Below are positions 1 through 11,900 of a stretch of DNA of 62,269 nt, piece by piece (positions within the stretch are counted from its first letter, which is position 1; every line of letters starts with the position of its first letter). Source of the stretch: Chloromonas sp. AAM2 (lineage: Eukaryota > Chlorophyta > Chlorophyceae > Chlamydomonadales > Chlamydomonadaceae). Made by a program: the position numbers and the translations under genes. Location: positions 10,025-72,293 of the forward strand of contig QAXH01005238.1 of NCBI GenBank assembly GCA_004335635.1, read 5' to 3'. A model generated the notes under the pieces. The model saw nothing but the letters and a program-made list of their open reading frames with translations, was not told where the DNA came from and ran no database searches.

Positions 1-80
1 TGTGACCGACAGCACCGTGTGACCGACAGCACCGTGTGACCGACAGCACCGTGTGACCGACAGCACCGTGTGACCGACAG
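1..80. repeat. 17-bp tandem repeat in THOC3 intron
   Basis: The 17-bp unit TGTGACCGACAGCACCG is repeated four times exactly at positions 1-68, and a fifth, partial copy runs to 80. The array lies on the 3' side of the last THOC3 exon in the window, so on the minus strand it is intronic. It may continue beyond the left edge. Confidence 0.95.
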
Positions 81-169
81 TTGCTTTGTTTTGATCTGCC
101 TCCTTTCTCAACCCTACTTTGTAGCCAAGATTCCTCTGCAATCACAGTGTGCTCCCAGACAGTACTCAC

Positions 170-2373
170 TTGTACTTGCTGGTTGTGGCAAAGCAGTACG
201 TGGTGGACGTGTGGCCCCTGAGTGACCATATCGGCTCCATGGAGGGCATGGACACCACGTCAACTGAGCCGTTGTCGGTGGCCAGCATCAGGTGCTGAAG
301 GGTGGGACCCCAGTGGATGTCATAGATCTGTGAGAGTGAGAATGAGAGGCAAATGCACGCCATAGATGTGTGAGAGTGCGATACACAACCCGTAGCATTG
401 ATTGTCATGGAGCTGTGAGAGTGAGAGTGAGATGCACACTACATAAAAATAGCATAGATCTGTGAAAATGAGCACGATGCACATTTCTCTTGTTCTTGTT
501 TCTTTATGAAGATGCAAAACTCAAACAGCCAGCATTCCATTGATTGCCATGCCATGCCACGCCACGCGTAGTGACTGCACTTCCAAGCTCGCAGTTGAAC
601 CCCAAACTCGGCTCACTACCTATCTTTAGCGATACGACGCCGGAACCACAGGCTTCGTTCTCGCTCTGGTCAGCCTGGCTTGTCAGTTTGCTTGGCCTTA
701 CCCTCCGCCTGATCCTGCGACTCAAACAATGCTAACCTTATACAATTCCAAACAGCCCTAGCTCACCTGCTGGACCCTGTTCCGCTGGCAGTCCCCTTAC
801 ATCAGGCACCCAGGGGTCCAGGCTCCGCAGGCAGTGACTGGTTGTCCTAAACAATTCTAGCATTGGACAACCCTAAATGTAAACGACCCCAAGCAAACCC
901 AAGCTCTCCAGCTCACCTCCTGGCTGAACTTGTGCGTCTTGACCACCTTTGCCTTCCGCACGTCAATGATGCTGAGTGTGTTCTCGTTGCTGATGGCCGC
1001 CAGGTTGTTGCAGTCGGGGCTCCAGGTCACGTTGAGGTTGGTGGTGCCCAGGCTAACCACCGCGGTGTTCTTGTTGGACTTGGCATCCCACAACCTGTAA
1101 ATGGAAGAGCACGACATGAGAGTGGGGCGACACGTCTCAAAAATGCCACGCCATGTCTGGCCAGTGGCCGCCTACAAAACCGGCTGAGCAGTGAGTGCGT
1201 CAAACCGTCTCCCTGCCACTGACCTAGACATGAGAATGGGGCCAGATGCACCCTGGTAAAGGAGGGGCAACGGGAAAAGACAAGTGAGAGGGCAGCAGGG
1301 AAAGACATGAGAGCGGTGCCAGAAAATTCAAACTATTGGCCTGAGGTGTTCCAGCGGCTGCCTGCAACACGTGGTCATGACATCCCAGCAATGGGGCAGG
1401 GTGGCACAAGAGACCGTCTCCTTATGATGGCATTGCCATAGGAAGACATGATATGCAGGCAGGTGCAGCAGCTAGCGCGACCAGAGCATGGCCAACTGAC
1501 ATTGACCAACTGTTCCGCTGACGCGGAGCTTACACAGCCACGTAAACGACAGATCCAATCAGCAGCAGACAGTGCAGCAAAATGCGCAAGGCACCAGGCA
1601 CAGCTACACGCCCGCTGCACGTCGGCGCTCGCTCCACTTGGTCTTGGCATACAATAGTACATCGAGCAATGGGTGAGATGGGATTGGTGAGAAGCAAATG
1701 TACACTTAGATTTCGTTTCTGCATGTTGTTTGGGGGCGCAGCTATTGCCAGACACGTCCCAGCCGCAGTCACCTGACAGACTTGTCGCTGGCAGTTGATG
1801 CGAGCACACTTTCACTTGACGGTTTCCATGCCAGGTGTGAGACCACCCCGCTGTGACCCTTGAGCTCGGCATCGGCGCGCTCAGGCCGGCTGACCTGCAG
1901 ATATGCACATGAACCGACAAGCTGATGAGACAAGCTGATGAGATGAGATAAGAAATGAATTGCAGTATGCCCTTCTGACATGTGAGAGGTGGGGCATGTG
2001 AAAGCAGTCAGAAAATGATCTGAAAATGATTGTGACGTCAGAGTGAGAGCAACGTGCTCAGGCTGGCTGACCTGCATGCAGGTAGGCGTGGGTGCGGCAC
2101 GGAAAGCAAGATACTGGCTGAGCGAGGAGCAAATAGAAGTCGGCAGCATGACGCATGCCAATTCTCAGGCGGCACACGGCTTACATTGAGCTTTGTATGA
2201 GTTTGGCTAGACCGTGCTGCCATCCCAAAATGCACCCATGTCTCTGTTGATTGCTTGTACATGTCAGATGCCAATGTCAATGATGATGACACTCTGAAGA
2301 CTAAAACGAGTTGACGCTCTCACCTGACTGTGTGGCTCGACAGGCCATACCCGGATGGTGGTGTCAGTGGAGC
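170..2373 (-). CDS. THOC3: THO complex subunit 3 (TEX1/THOC3), WD40 protein, partial
   Basis: WD40-repeat subunit of the THO/TREX complex, which couples transcription to nuclear mRNA export. Exons on the minus strand are 2373-2324, 1894-1773, 1094-917 and 327-170, and all phases agree, giving about 169 residues. WD repeats are visible: one ends in DTTIRVW, then ELKGHSGVVSHLAWKP leads to SDKSVRLWDAKSNKN. The following LNVTWSPDCNNLAAISNENT and SQEIYDIHWGP match plant TEX1 and human THOC3 in order. The last exon ends in phase 2 at a GTGAGT donor, so the C-terminal repeats lie off the left edge. No exon for the N-terminus and first WD repeat was found between 2374 and 3367. It is divergent from the MGST3 gene. 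The family call is firm; the N-terminus is unresolved. Confidence 0.88.
321..475. repeat. degenerate copies of a THOC3 splice acceptor
   Basis: The acceptor that opens THOC3 exon 327-170 reads, on the plus strand, CATAGATCTGTGAGAGTGAG. Similar stretches recur upstream in the same intron near 361-380, 408-432 and 452-472, giving an array with a spacing of roughly 40-50 bases. On the minus strand each copy resembles a pyrimidine-rich tract followed by CAG. Confidence 0.6.
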
Positions 2374-3367
2374 CTGCAAAGGACGCCAGTACCAGTTTTT
2401 GATCTCACTCCTGGACCCAACGCATGAGCTGTTCCTGAACCTCTTGGTATTCCAAGGCACCGTGCCGCATCCCTCACAGATGCTTTGCGACCTTTGATTG
2501 TTTGCTTTGTGACGTTGAGGTCTAATTGTTCCATCATATCAAAAAGCAAGTGCATAGTGTAAGCAAGCGCCTTCCACAAAACGAAACACACACGCCTGCT
2601 CACAGACTGGTGGTGGTGTGCTGGCGGTTGTACTTTCCATGTAAAAGTTGCCGCCAAGTTACACGCCCTTGTTTTCCGACCCAAGGGCACTAGCCAGTAG
2701 ATCTACCTGATGCTAGTTTCCGACCGCTGCTGCTCCAGCCCAAAGTCAAGACCTGTCGTGCAATTAAGGTCACAATGCTTTGTTGCATGCCCGCCACAGG
2801 AGCGAGGAACCAACCAAATGGATGCACAGAGAAGCCAGCATGCAGGTGCGTCATGCCATACTACACCATGAAATACACCGTGTTACACAATGCCACGCAA
2901 GCGGTAGCCACAGTCAAGGGCTGTGCATGGCTGGGCAGATGTGCATTTGCATGCGCATGGAGAACTACATGTGCATGGAGAACCTTGCCATGCAGCTGAT
3001 GACCATTTGCTCACCCTCTTCTTGTGACCTAAAAGCTCCCTCTTCTCGTAAGCAGCTATTTTGGCTTGATCGCCTGCTGGCTTTTGCTCATGGGAATACA
3101 TTCCATGGAGGACAAGCACAGAGCGATGGACGTGTGGCAGGCACTAAAGCCACACTGACACAGTGTACGGGCGTGGATCATCGCGAATGGTTTTGGAGCC
3201 GGTCTGTTTTTTTTCCGGCGATCACAAAGCGTTTGTTTCCAGCATCTTCCAAATTCGCCGGCATCATGCAAGCAGCTCTAGCGCATCGTGCTCCTCCATC
3301 GCAGCGTCTTGAATCTCGTTCTTCAGGTTCAAAGCGATTGAGACAAGTGCACGTCAGAGCCCAAAAC
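2374..3367. other. spacer between divergent THOC3 and MGST3 genes
   Basis: This interval should hold the THOC3 5' exons and the MGST3 promoter. I see no WD40-like coding sequence and no clear promoter motif. A long plus-strand frame runs from 2780 into the first MGST3 exon, but its upstream part shows no family similarity. Confidence 0.5.
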
Positions 3368-4650
3368 ATGCAGTTTGCACCCGCCTTCGGCTTCGTGGCC
3401 GTCAGTGGCCTTGCTACATGGTTTGTGCATCACGTCTACATGGCGCAAGGAGTCATGGTGGCCAGGAAGAAGTTCAACGTCAAATACCCAGTCCTGTATG
3501 CAACGTAAGGACATGACCGATGCTAACGTGATGCCAGAGATCACCCCTTTCTGTATAGCTGAGGTGCTGCACTAGGCACGCTGTCTTCTGGTAGTGCAGT
3601 GCGTTGCAGATCTAGTGATCTTGGCATCCCAGGTATCCCACGCCAAACCCTGCACTGATTTTCCACCACGTGACAGGCATTCCATGAATGTCCCTGTTGG
3701 CATCGCTGCCTGACAGAAGCATCGCTGCCTGACAGAAGCTTGCCGAGTGAACAACAAAGGATTTGAATCATAAGTAATGAAGCGGACAGACAGAACAACA
3801 CTGCATGCTTGTTACACACCGGTGGCCCTTGTTACCTGTTTGTTAGAAAGCAAGCAGACACAGACAGACGAAACTTTACGTTACACGTGACCTGATAGGT
3901 AGCTCTTTTTGTGTTCCCTGCAGCCCGTCAGACTGCAGTGATGAGAAGGCCAGGAGCCAGTACAACTGCGTGCAGCGCGCCCACCAGAACAGTCTGGAGA
4001 ATCTGCCATCCTTCTATGCGCTGCTGCTGCTAGCTGGCCTGCAGGTAAGCTTGTCTTTTTCGCTCGGCTTGCCACCGTGCTGCAGATCCTGGCTTGCAAA
4101 ACAAACGCCGCAAATCCACACTTGCGCCGGGATGCATGCGTGTTGTCAGCTCCATGCCATTGTAGTGATGGTATCTCTAGCTGACTGTGTTTGTTTTAAG
4201 AGTGCCCCCGCAAACACCCAGCCCCTATTCATATGCGCTGCCGTGCAGTACCCCATCACTGCCTCCGTGAGCGCTCTCATCTACCTGGTGGGGCGGGTCT
4301 TGTACTTCAACGGATACGCAACTGGCCAGCCAGACAAACGCTACCAGGTGGGCCATGTGCATGCTGTAACCGCTACCGCCATGTGCAACATTCAGCAGGT
4401 CACAGTGTGTTTGGAGTTGTAGTTTGCGTTGCATAGTAAGGTTCACCGTTCGCGAATCCTCTTGTAGTATGTTGGTGTCCAACCCTGTGAGACCTACGAA
4501 CCCCAGATCTTTGCACTGCGCACAAACCCTCTAAATAAAAGAAACACCGCTGTTTGCTCACAGGGGTCTATCCAGTACATCGGACTGCTCACCCTTCTGG
4601 GCGCAGTGGGCAAGATGGCCTACGATCTGCTATCCAACTTCAAGTTCTAG
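3368..4650 (+). CDS. MGST3: microsomal glutathione S-transferase 3-like (MAPEG family)
   Basis: Integral membrane glutathione transferase/peroxidase of the MAPEG family, expected in ER or related membranes. The exons are 3368-3504, 3924-4044, 4249-4347 and 4564-4650 with consistent phases (444 bases, 147 residues; human MGST3 has 152). Motifs in family order are the VARKKFNVKYPVLYAT segment after the first helix, NCVQRAHQNSLENLPSF (glutathione-binding loop), GRVLYFNGYATGQPDKRY, and a last helix IGLLTLLGAVGKMAYDLL. Four hydrophobic segments are visible. The ATG at 3368 gives the family-length start; an in-frame ATG at 3266 would add 34 Arg/Ser-rich residues. The gene ends with TAG at 4648-4650 and is convergent with the fibrillin gene. 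All introns are GT-AG. Confidence 0.93.
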
Positions 4651-5925
4651 ACCGAGTCAACCCCACAGAGATTCATTTCAGATTTCTGATTCATCCCCAG
4701 AAGCTGTGGAATGCTGCGAACTGTAGTCGGACATTGATGCAATAGTTGCACGAACATTGCTGCCATGCATAAGTATGATGATGGGATCCATGATGCCATG
4801 CATATATGATATGAGGGCATATGATATGCCATATCATACATGATGGGATCCATGATGCCATGCATAAGTATGATGGGACAAGGCAGATTATGTGCCATCC
4901 TTGTTGGTTCAGTGCCTGAGCGGTGTTCTGAGTTCATTGATCCTTACTGGCAAGTCTACCAGGTAGGATCAGACCGTGGCGCAGTCGCACAGAACGGGTG
5001 TACCTGGGACTCTGAAATCAGACTGGCACTGCGTTGTAAGGCACTGATGCGTCTCTCAACTGAAAGCAGCTGGAATGTTGCCATTCAAGCGCATTGCTGG
5101 CTGGAGAAACAGAGAGCCTACTGGTCTCAAGAAGGATGTGTATGGTGTTGTCTTAAGCCAGGTTCTGCACTCCCACCGCTCCTTTTCACCCTGGTGTGTA
5201 TGCAAATCAGGACGTCTGCTTGATCTGACTTCTGAGATGTGTATTACATGAGCACTGTGCACGCCCTTGAGCAGACCATGAGCCGACAGCAGCTAAGTCG
5301 TAGGCTCAAAACGGCAAAGAGCGCTCCAGCCAGGTGTGCTTGAATGGACCAGCCACCGGTTCAAGCATACAAAACAATTGGCAGTATCTGCCTGCTTTTG
5401 TCAAGGCTTCTTTAGGCCGCCTGTCGTCTCAAGGTCTAGTAGGCCTTCTCCTTCTGCCAGGCCAAGGAATTTGCCCTGCCAGAATTGTTAGAACGTCATC
5501 AGAGATTCTATGTGATCAAAGAACGTGGGGGCCAAGCTATTCTGGGTGCAGTAAGTGACTGTCACTCTATTATACAGGGCAGGACTGTTCATGGTTGAGA
5601 AAACGTTGACAAACCCACTCTCACAATTTTGTGCGGTGGGTCTCCTCAGGGCCTGATGTAATTAATACATACTTTAACAAACACCTGATCAACCCGAGCT
5701 GACTGACTGGCACTGTCCAGGCGACTACTGCTACCACCAAAGAGGGGACACCGGGACGTCTGCACTACGTGTCCATGCGCTTGTCTCCCCTGATCAACTT
5801 GCCCCAAACCTCGGGCTGCTGCCAAACATGCTCCTACGCACGGGTCTGGCCATAGCTAGCCGTGTCCTTGCCACGTCTGTTGTTCCTTGTTGCTTCCACA
5901 TGCATGTGCAAGCCCTTGCTCTCCC
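4651..5925. other. convergent intergenic spacer
   Basis: The spacer lies between the 3' ends of MGST3 (+) and the fibrillin gene (-). It presumably holds both 3' UTRs. It contains the duplicated AT-rich block at 4763-4877. I see no coding sequence with family similarity. Confidence 0.5.
4763..4877. repeat. interleaved direct and palindromic repeat
   Basis: A 26-base block (TGATGGGATCCATGATGCCA then TGCATA) occurs at 4779-4804 and again at 4841-4866. CATGCATAAGTATGATG flanks both copies. The stretch between them, 4802-4840, is rich in ATATGATATG and GCATATGATATGCC palindromes. It may be a small decayed element downstream of MGST3. Confidence 0.7.
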
Positions 5926-8900
5926 CTATGCCTCGGGCTCGTCCTTGAGCATGACGAACACGTGCCCTGACCCGTCGCGAGTGATGCGCAGGGTGTCGTC
6001 CAGGTAGGTGGTCAGCATCCACATGCAGGTGGACTCGGTGGCCTGCGCGGGGCCCAGGGGATGGCAACACGTCAAAGATCGTCCGAGTAAGTGCAACATG
6101 AGGCATGCTCCTGTGGCTCACGAGGCATGCCATGCGCACTCAGTGGCTCACGAGGCACGCCATGCGCACTCAGTGGCTCACGAGGCATGCCATGCGCACT
6201 CAGTGGCTCACGAGGCACGCCATGCGCACTCAGTGGCTCACGAGGCATGCCATGCGCACTTAGTGGCTCACGAGGCATGCCATGCACTCTCAGTGGCTCA
6301 CAAGGCACGCCATGCGCACTCAGTGGCTTGCACACAGACCCCACGGGGTCAAATTTACAAGGCGACGTGGGGGAAACCTCAAAGCCCTTCAAAGGCGATG
6401 CCAAGTGGTGCAACAACATGGCACGTCCTGGAACGACAAGGCGAGGCAATGCAACACGATGCATGATCACAGCATGCCAAAGCATGATCAGCAACAGGTA
6501 CAAGGCGCCATTATGATGCTGCCAATGAAGAATCATGTGATCTGCAGAATTGAAGGGGCTGCGTCTGCCTGAGACATGGGTACGATTAAGTTTAAGGTGA
6601 TACGTTATCAACATGGATAACATCATGGGCGTCAAGTCAAGCGCATGCAATGGTACAACCATGATAGTCTCAAGCAAAAGGTCACAACCATATAAGTGAA
6701 TACTAGGCAGGCTGCAACCGGTATCACTTCTACACTCTATCAATACACATGGTACCACAGTCATGATGGTGGTCACTGCCAAAATTATGACGGCAGGGTA
6801 GGGCCTGAAAACCAGGCAGGCTGCACCAGGTGACGCATGTCACGTGCTTGGCTCCCAGGGGGATGAGCAGTTGCCAGAGGTATGTCACATGCTCCCTGGG
6901 CAGCTTACCTGCAGGTCCAGCTCCGGGCTGACCGCCCTGCCAATCAGGGTCTTGGAGGTCTCCAGCACGGCGTTGAACGGGTCGACAACGTACCGCCTGC
7001 AAGCATGCAGGCATGTCACCGTTCTTGTTTACCAGTCGTGGTTGTGTACGAGTGTATGCCAACTTAGTTTACTGCACTGATCTTGTGAAACCGGCCCGCA
7101 ATTTGCATGCGCTCAACGCTGGCCTGGTTTACCTACGTACCCTGTTCCTACCCCACCTGGCGGGCACCTGCCTACCACCCCGTGCCTACCCCACCTGACG
7201 GGCACCTGCATCATGTGTATGTGTGTATGTGTGACTGTGTGCGTGTTGCCTTGCACGACTGCAAGTTATAAGTCCCAACACACACCTGTCGCTTGCAGGC
7301 GGGACTCATATTTGTAACCTATTGGTGTCTTCATAGGTGTGTGATGGGTGCAGCCGTGTGTCATCATTATCATTACATGGCTTTTCATGGTTCAACCCAC
7401 GGTACTGCAGCTAGACACAATATCTAGCTGTGCATGTATGTCGTTCTGTTTCACTGACATTAGGTATCCCCACCCCATCATAGCCAATATGCCCCTTGTC
7501 CTGCCCGGCCTGCCGCCAAACACATCTGCGGGTGCCCCTGCCTGCCTGCCGCCTCCAACCCGACGCTGCGCCAGCCCGGTCTGAATTCGTGATATGTGTA
7601 ATTGATTACAACTGTATGCCTGTTGGCATTTCGTTGCATCCTGCCCATTTGCTATCAGCACTGCCGCACCTGACGGGCGCCAGGTCCAGTGGCGTGCCCC
7701 ACAGGTCGAGTGTGTCGGGCATTTCCAGCGCAGTCAGCACCTGGGGCGTCTGGATGAAGGTGTCCACGCCCACGCGGGTGAGGCGCACCTTGAGCGCACG
7801 CGGAGTGCGCACCTGGGGCATGGGGAGTCGGTGTTGGGTCAGGGTCAGGGTTCAGTGAGACTGAGGCCAGAAAAAGACCACAAGACTGAGCCTGGTAATG
7901 ATAGTGATGATGATGGCAGCAACACAGGTGATGCAGCTCAGGCAAGCAAAAGACAGAGCAGTGAGCATGAGGTAGTGAGCTGTGGCGTGGGGGCATGGAA
8001 TGCGGAGAGTGGCGGTTAGTGAGGTGGAATGTGAATGAATGAAGTGTCCATTTGTCCTGAGCAGGTCTGTCTTGTCATGGATGCATCTGGTGTTTGGCAA
8101 AGGGAGTGGCAAAGCTGATCAATAACGTTGAACTAGGAGCAGGACACAACAGGGCTAAGGCCGAGGAAAGGCAACTGACGCAGGGCGAGGGGGGAAAGAG
8201 AACAGTACAAGCGCAAACCGGGGTGGAGTGCGAGCCTGTTTATCACCAGGATAGAGTGGCACCTATCTGATGATCAGGAGGAGATCCATCTCTTACGAAT
8301 ACGATGAACGTCAACAATAGTGTGGCAAAGGACGGGCAAGTTCATTCATCATTACATAGCTTATCATGGTTCAACCCACGGTATCGCAGGACCAACCAGC
8401 TAGGCGCTCAAAGCATGGGCATGATGCCCCCAAAAAACAAGCACATGCAAGGTTCAGGGTCCTCTGGAAGGTCTGTTTCAGAGCCCAAAAGGGAAGAGTC
8501 CGGGTGTTGTCTGTAACTGGCAAGTGTTGTTGTGTAAATTGCAGGGAGAAGGTAGCTATCGTGGCCTTGTGAACTTGGAGCCAGGGCTGTTGTGACACCC
8601 TTACCTCCATGCACGTGTCTGCGTGCAGTGTGAAGGCCAGAGGCACCTTGATCTCGATCTGCAGGCAGCGATGAGATCATGCAATTGAATGAGCTGCAGA
8701 GCCTCGCTCGCGCTGCACGTCTCTGCCCTGCCCAATCTCGTTTCTTGTCTGCACCCAGCCCCATTCCAATCCCTACAAAGCACTGAACAACACACCCAGT
8801 TGCACACTTTAGGGCCCATGGCTTTCTTTTCTGCCTGTCACCTCTATCAAGGGTTGGTAACTAAGCTGCTATGTGACATGTCCACGCTGCCCAGCGCACC

Positions 8901-11900
8901 TTGTTTCTGGCCGTCATGCTCTCCACGTCGACTTGCTGGTAGACGTCCCCGAGCTCCACCAGGGGCAGGTTGTGCAGGGCCGACAGCAGCAGCAGCGTCT
9001 GGGGGCTGCTGGTGTAGACCAGCTTCCATCGACCAGCCAACACGTCCAAGCACTGCAAGAGCACAAGGTGCAGATGAAAAGCGAGGATAATGACAATGTC
9101 GATGCTATGGCCCAACCGCAGCTATGGTGATTACTATTATGGCACGTCTGCAACCAGCGAATGTCATCTGTTGCAGTTGGTTCTCCATTCCACTCTTGCC
9201 GCTGCTTTGTTCGTTGGTGGGCCAGTTGCAGCAGTGAATGCAGCTGATGCCATCGCAGTGCACCAGGCAACACAACACAAGCGCTTCGTCTGCAGTACAA
9301 GCCTTGTTCTTTACTTTGCACCAGCTTCGCTGCAAGCCGTTTGTCACTGTGATTAGAAGGCCTTTACTTGACTCACATCTGAGGGTCTTGTGTTGGGGTT
9401 CCTGCACTCGAGGGCGCTGATGAGTTCCTCGGCCACTGCCCGCTGCTCCCCTGTGGATGCAGTGCCCCGGTCAGTGGCGTACACACCCTCAAGCAGGGCT
9501 GACTTCATGCCCAGGAGCGTCTGCAGCAGGGGCAACAGAGCACCAGTGATGCAAGTCGCGCTTGTTTTCTGGCTCAAAATCATTATCTTGTTTCTTGCTC
9601 GATGCCGGGTGGTTACATTCCACCCCGGTGACTGCTCCGTCGTGCGAACGGACAATGCCAGCAGGTAAGTATGCTCTGTGATGCATGTTGTTGTGCAGAC
9701 TGTGTGCCAGCTTTCACTAGTGTTCTGGCTTGCTGGCCCACAAAATGGGCTTACCAGGAGGAAACTTCAACGCCAACAACGCGCAACTGCGAGGCAGCCT
9801 TGCTACATGGTATAGCGACGCTCCTGTCTGACTGTGTGTTTGCGTGTCTGGCTTACCTGTCTGTATGGTATGGATTCGACAACTGATGCCGGCAGCTGTG
9901 CTGCGGGCAAATCTGCTGTCACAGCAACCCCTGCATTAGACGCTGGCTTCACGGCTGGCTGAGCAAGGGATGGTGAGATTATTGCCATCGCGTAAGCTTC
10001 CACTGCAATTTCTGACGCCATCGTTGGTGCTTGCTGTGGCAACTCATTCGCTGCCTGTGGCGGTACATTTACGGCTTCCGTAACGGACACGGATGGTGTC
10101 ACCGTCGCCTGCGTCAATAGCACATCATCAGGCTGCGCTACGACAGCTTCCTTCTCCATACCCACGCTGATTGTGACCCATGACTGATCCGCGGAGTCAA
10201 CTGGTCCAGGTGCTTCTTCTTGAGGCGGTGCCATGACAGGATGTTCTGCCTCGGCACTTGAAGGCACCCACTGGCGCAGCGGCGTCAGAGGCGCCGCAAC
10301 TGTTACGTCTTGAAGTGGGACTTCGGCCAAGGTGGTCTGCTGTGGCAGGGTCGTGGCAATCGCTGCTTGCTCCAGCGAAGTTTCCGCTGGTGCCGCTGGA
10401 GTCTGTGCCGCTGAAGCCTGCGCAGTCACAGTCTGGGTCGGCTCAGCTGATGGGCTGGCATCAAGTACAGCGGCAGCCGGGGTAGCAAAGGCAGTTGCGG
10501 TTGAATCCGCCTCAGCTGCAGCTGTAACAGTTGGAGCCTGCACGGCTTCAGCAGCCGGCACGTTCACAGGTGCGGCGACTGGCATCTCCACAGCTGCAGC
10601 AGCTGGCACTTGCACATGTGCAACGGCTGGTACTTCCAGAGCCGCAGGGGCCGGCACTTCTGCAGCAGCCTGTTGCACAGCAGCAGATACTGTAACATCA
10701 ACAGCTGGTGCCTCCACAGCTGCAGCGGCTGGAACATCAACAGCTGGTGCCTCCACAGCTGCAGGGGCTGGAACATCAACAGCTGGTGCCTCCACAGCTG
10801 CAGCGACTGGAACATCAACAGCTGGTGCCTCCACAGCTGCAGCAACTGGAACATCAACAGCTGGTGCCTCCACAGCTGTAGCGACTGGAACATCAACAGC
10901 TGCAGCTGGAGCGTCCACAATTGCCTGTGCCACTGCTGGCTCCACCGCTGCTGGCTGCATCACATTTACCTCAATGCCTGTACCCCCTGTGTGCTGCCCA
11001 TCAGCGGCCGCCTTGGGTGGCTCTGCCAATGCTTGCAGCCGACCCTCTTCCTTCTCTTCCCCCTCCAAGTCGACTGTGCTAGTTGCTGAGTCATCATCTG
11101 TCTCTTCCCCAGACGCTCTGGCCGGCCCAGGGCTCCGTGGAGAGCTGCTACCCGGCCCACCACCGCCACTGACGCTTCCCGGCTGGCGCCAGACCCGGTT
11201 CAGTGACTCCACAACATCTGCAACAAGAGCAGCAGCAACATTGCACGCACCAACACGAATTGAGACAACAGCAACAGCTCGTGGCACGTTAGACTCCCTC
11301 ACACAGGCAGACATACATGGAAGGCAAGGTGGTACCTTGGCAGCCCTTAAGAGCCCTCATACCGGCATTGTTGATCAAGGATGGCACTTCTTGTTTTGTC
11401 TGACGTTGTGACACCGGCACCTGCCACCGGTTTGCCGATTGACAGTCGCTGCCTAGCGCTTGCTGATGTTCACACACAACCTAGATCACAAGCTCATCTT
11501 GATTCATTCCGTTTTCTCACCTGCCAGGTGTTGGGGCTGGGCTGTTGTGGCCGCTCCCACCTCTCCTGCCATAACAGGCACCGGCTGCACGCTCCGCTGC
11601 CCCACACTGCCTGGTGTAAACACCACTGCGTTGGAAACAGGCTGCCGTGCCTGCAGCTGGGCTGCCACCTGGGTCGCCTGCAGCTGCCGCTGGCGCAGCG
11701 CCGACTTCACCTCCATCACCTGCATGACACAACACATCATGTTCCTTCTTGACATCATTTGTTGAGTGAAGTCAAGGCGACTTTGCATGGATGTTGACAT
11801 CATTTGTTGAGTCAAGTCAAGGCAATTGAAGATTAGCATGAGGAAGGGTCACCAAAAACTAGCCTAGGCATCTACGTAGGGCTGGTACTTGAACCACAGT

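Noticed and set aside
6115..6324. Possible CRISPR array
   Set aside because: Units are directly adjacent with no unique spacers, and the genome is eukaryotic.
6008..6782. Several overlapping His/Arg/Met-rich open frames on both strands
   Set aside because: They are created by the stop-free 30-bp tandem repeat in an intron.
10332..11411. 359-residue plus-strand open frame rich in Ala, Gly and Thr
   Set aside because: It is antisense to the Val/Ala/Pro exon of the fibrillin-fusion gene; the repeat makes several frames open. The minus frame is tied in phase to domains on both sides.
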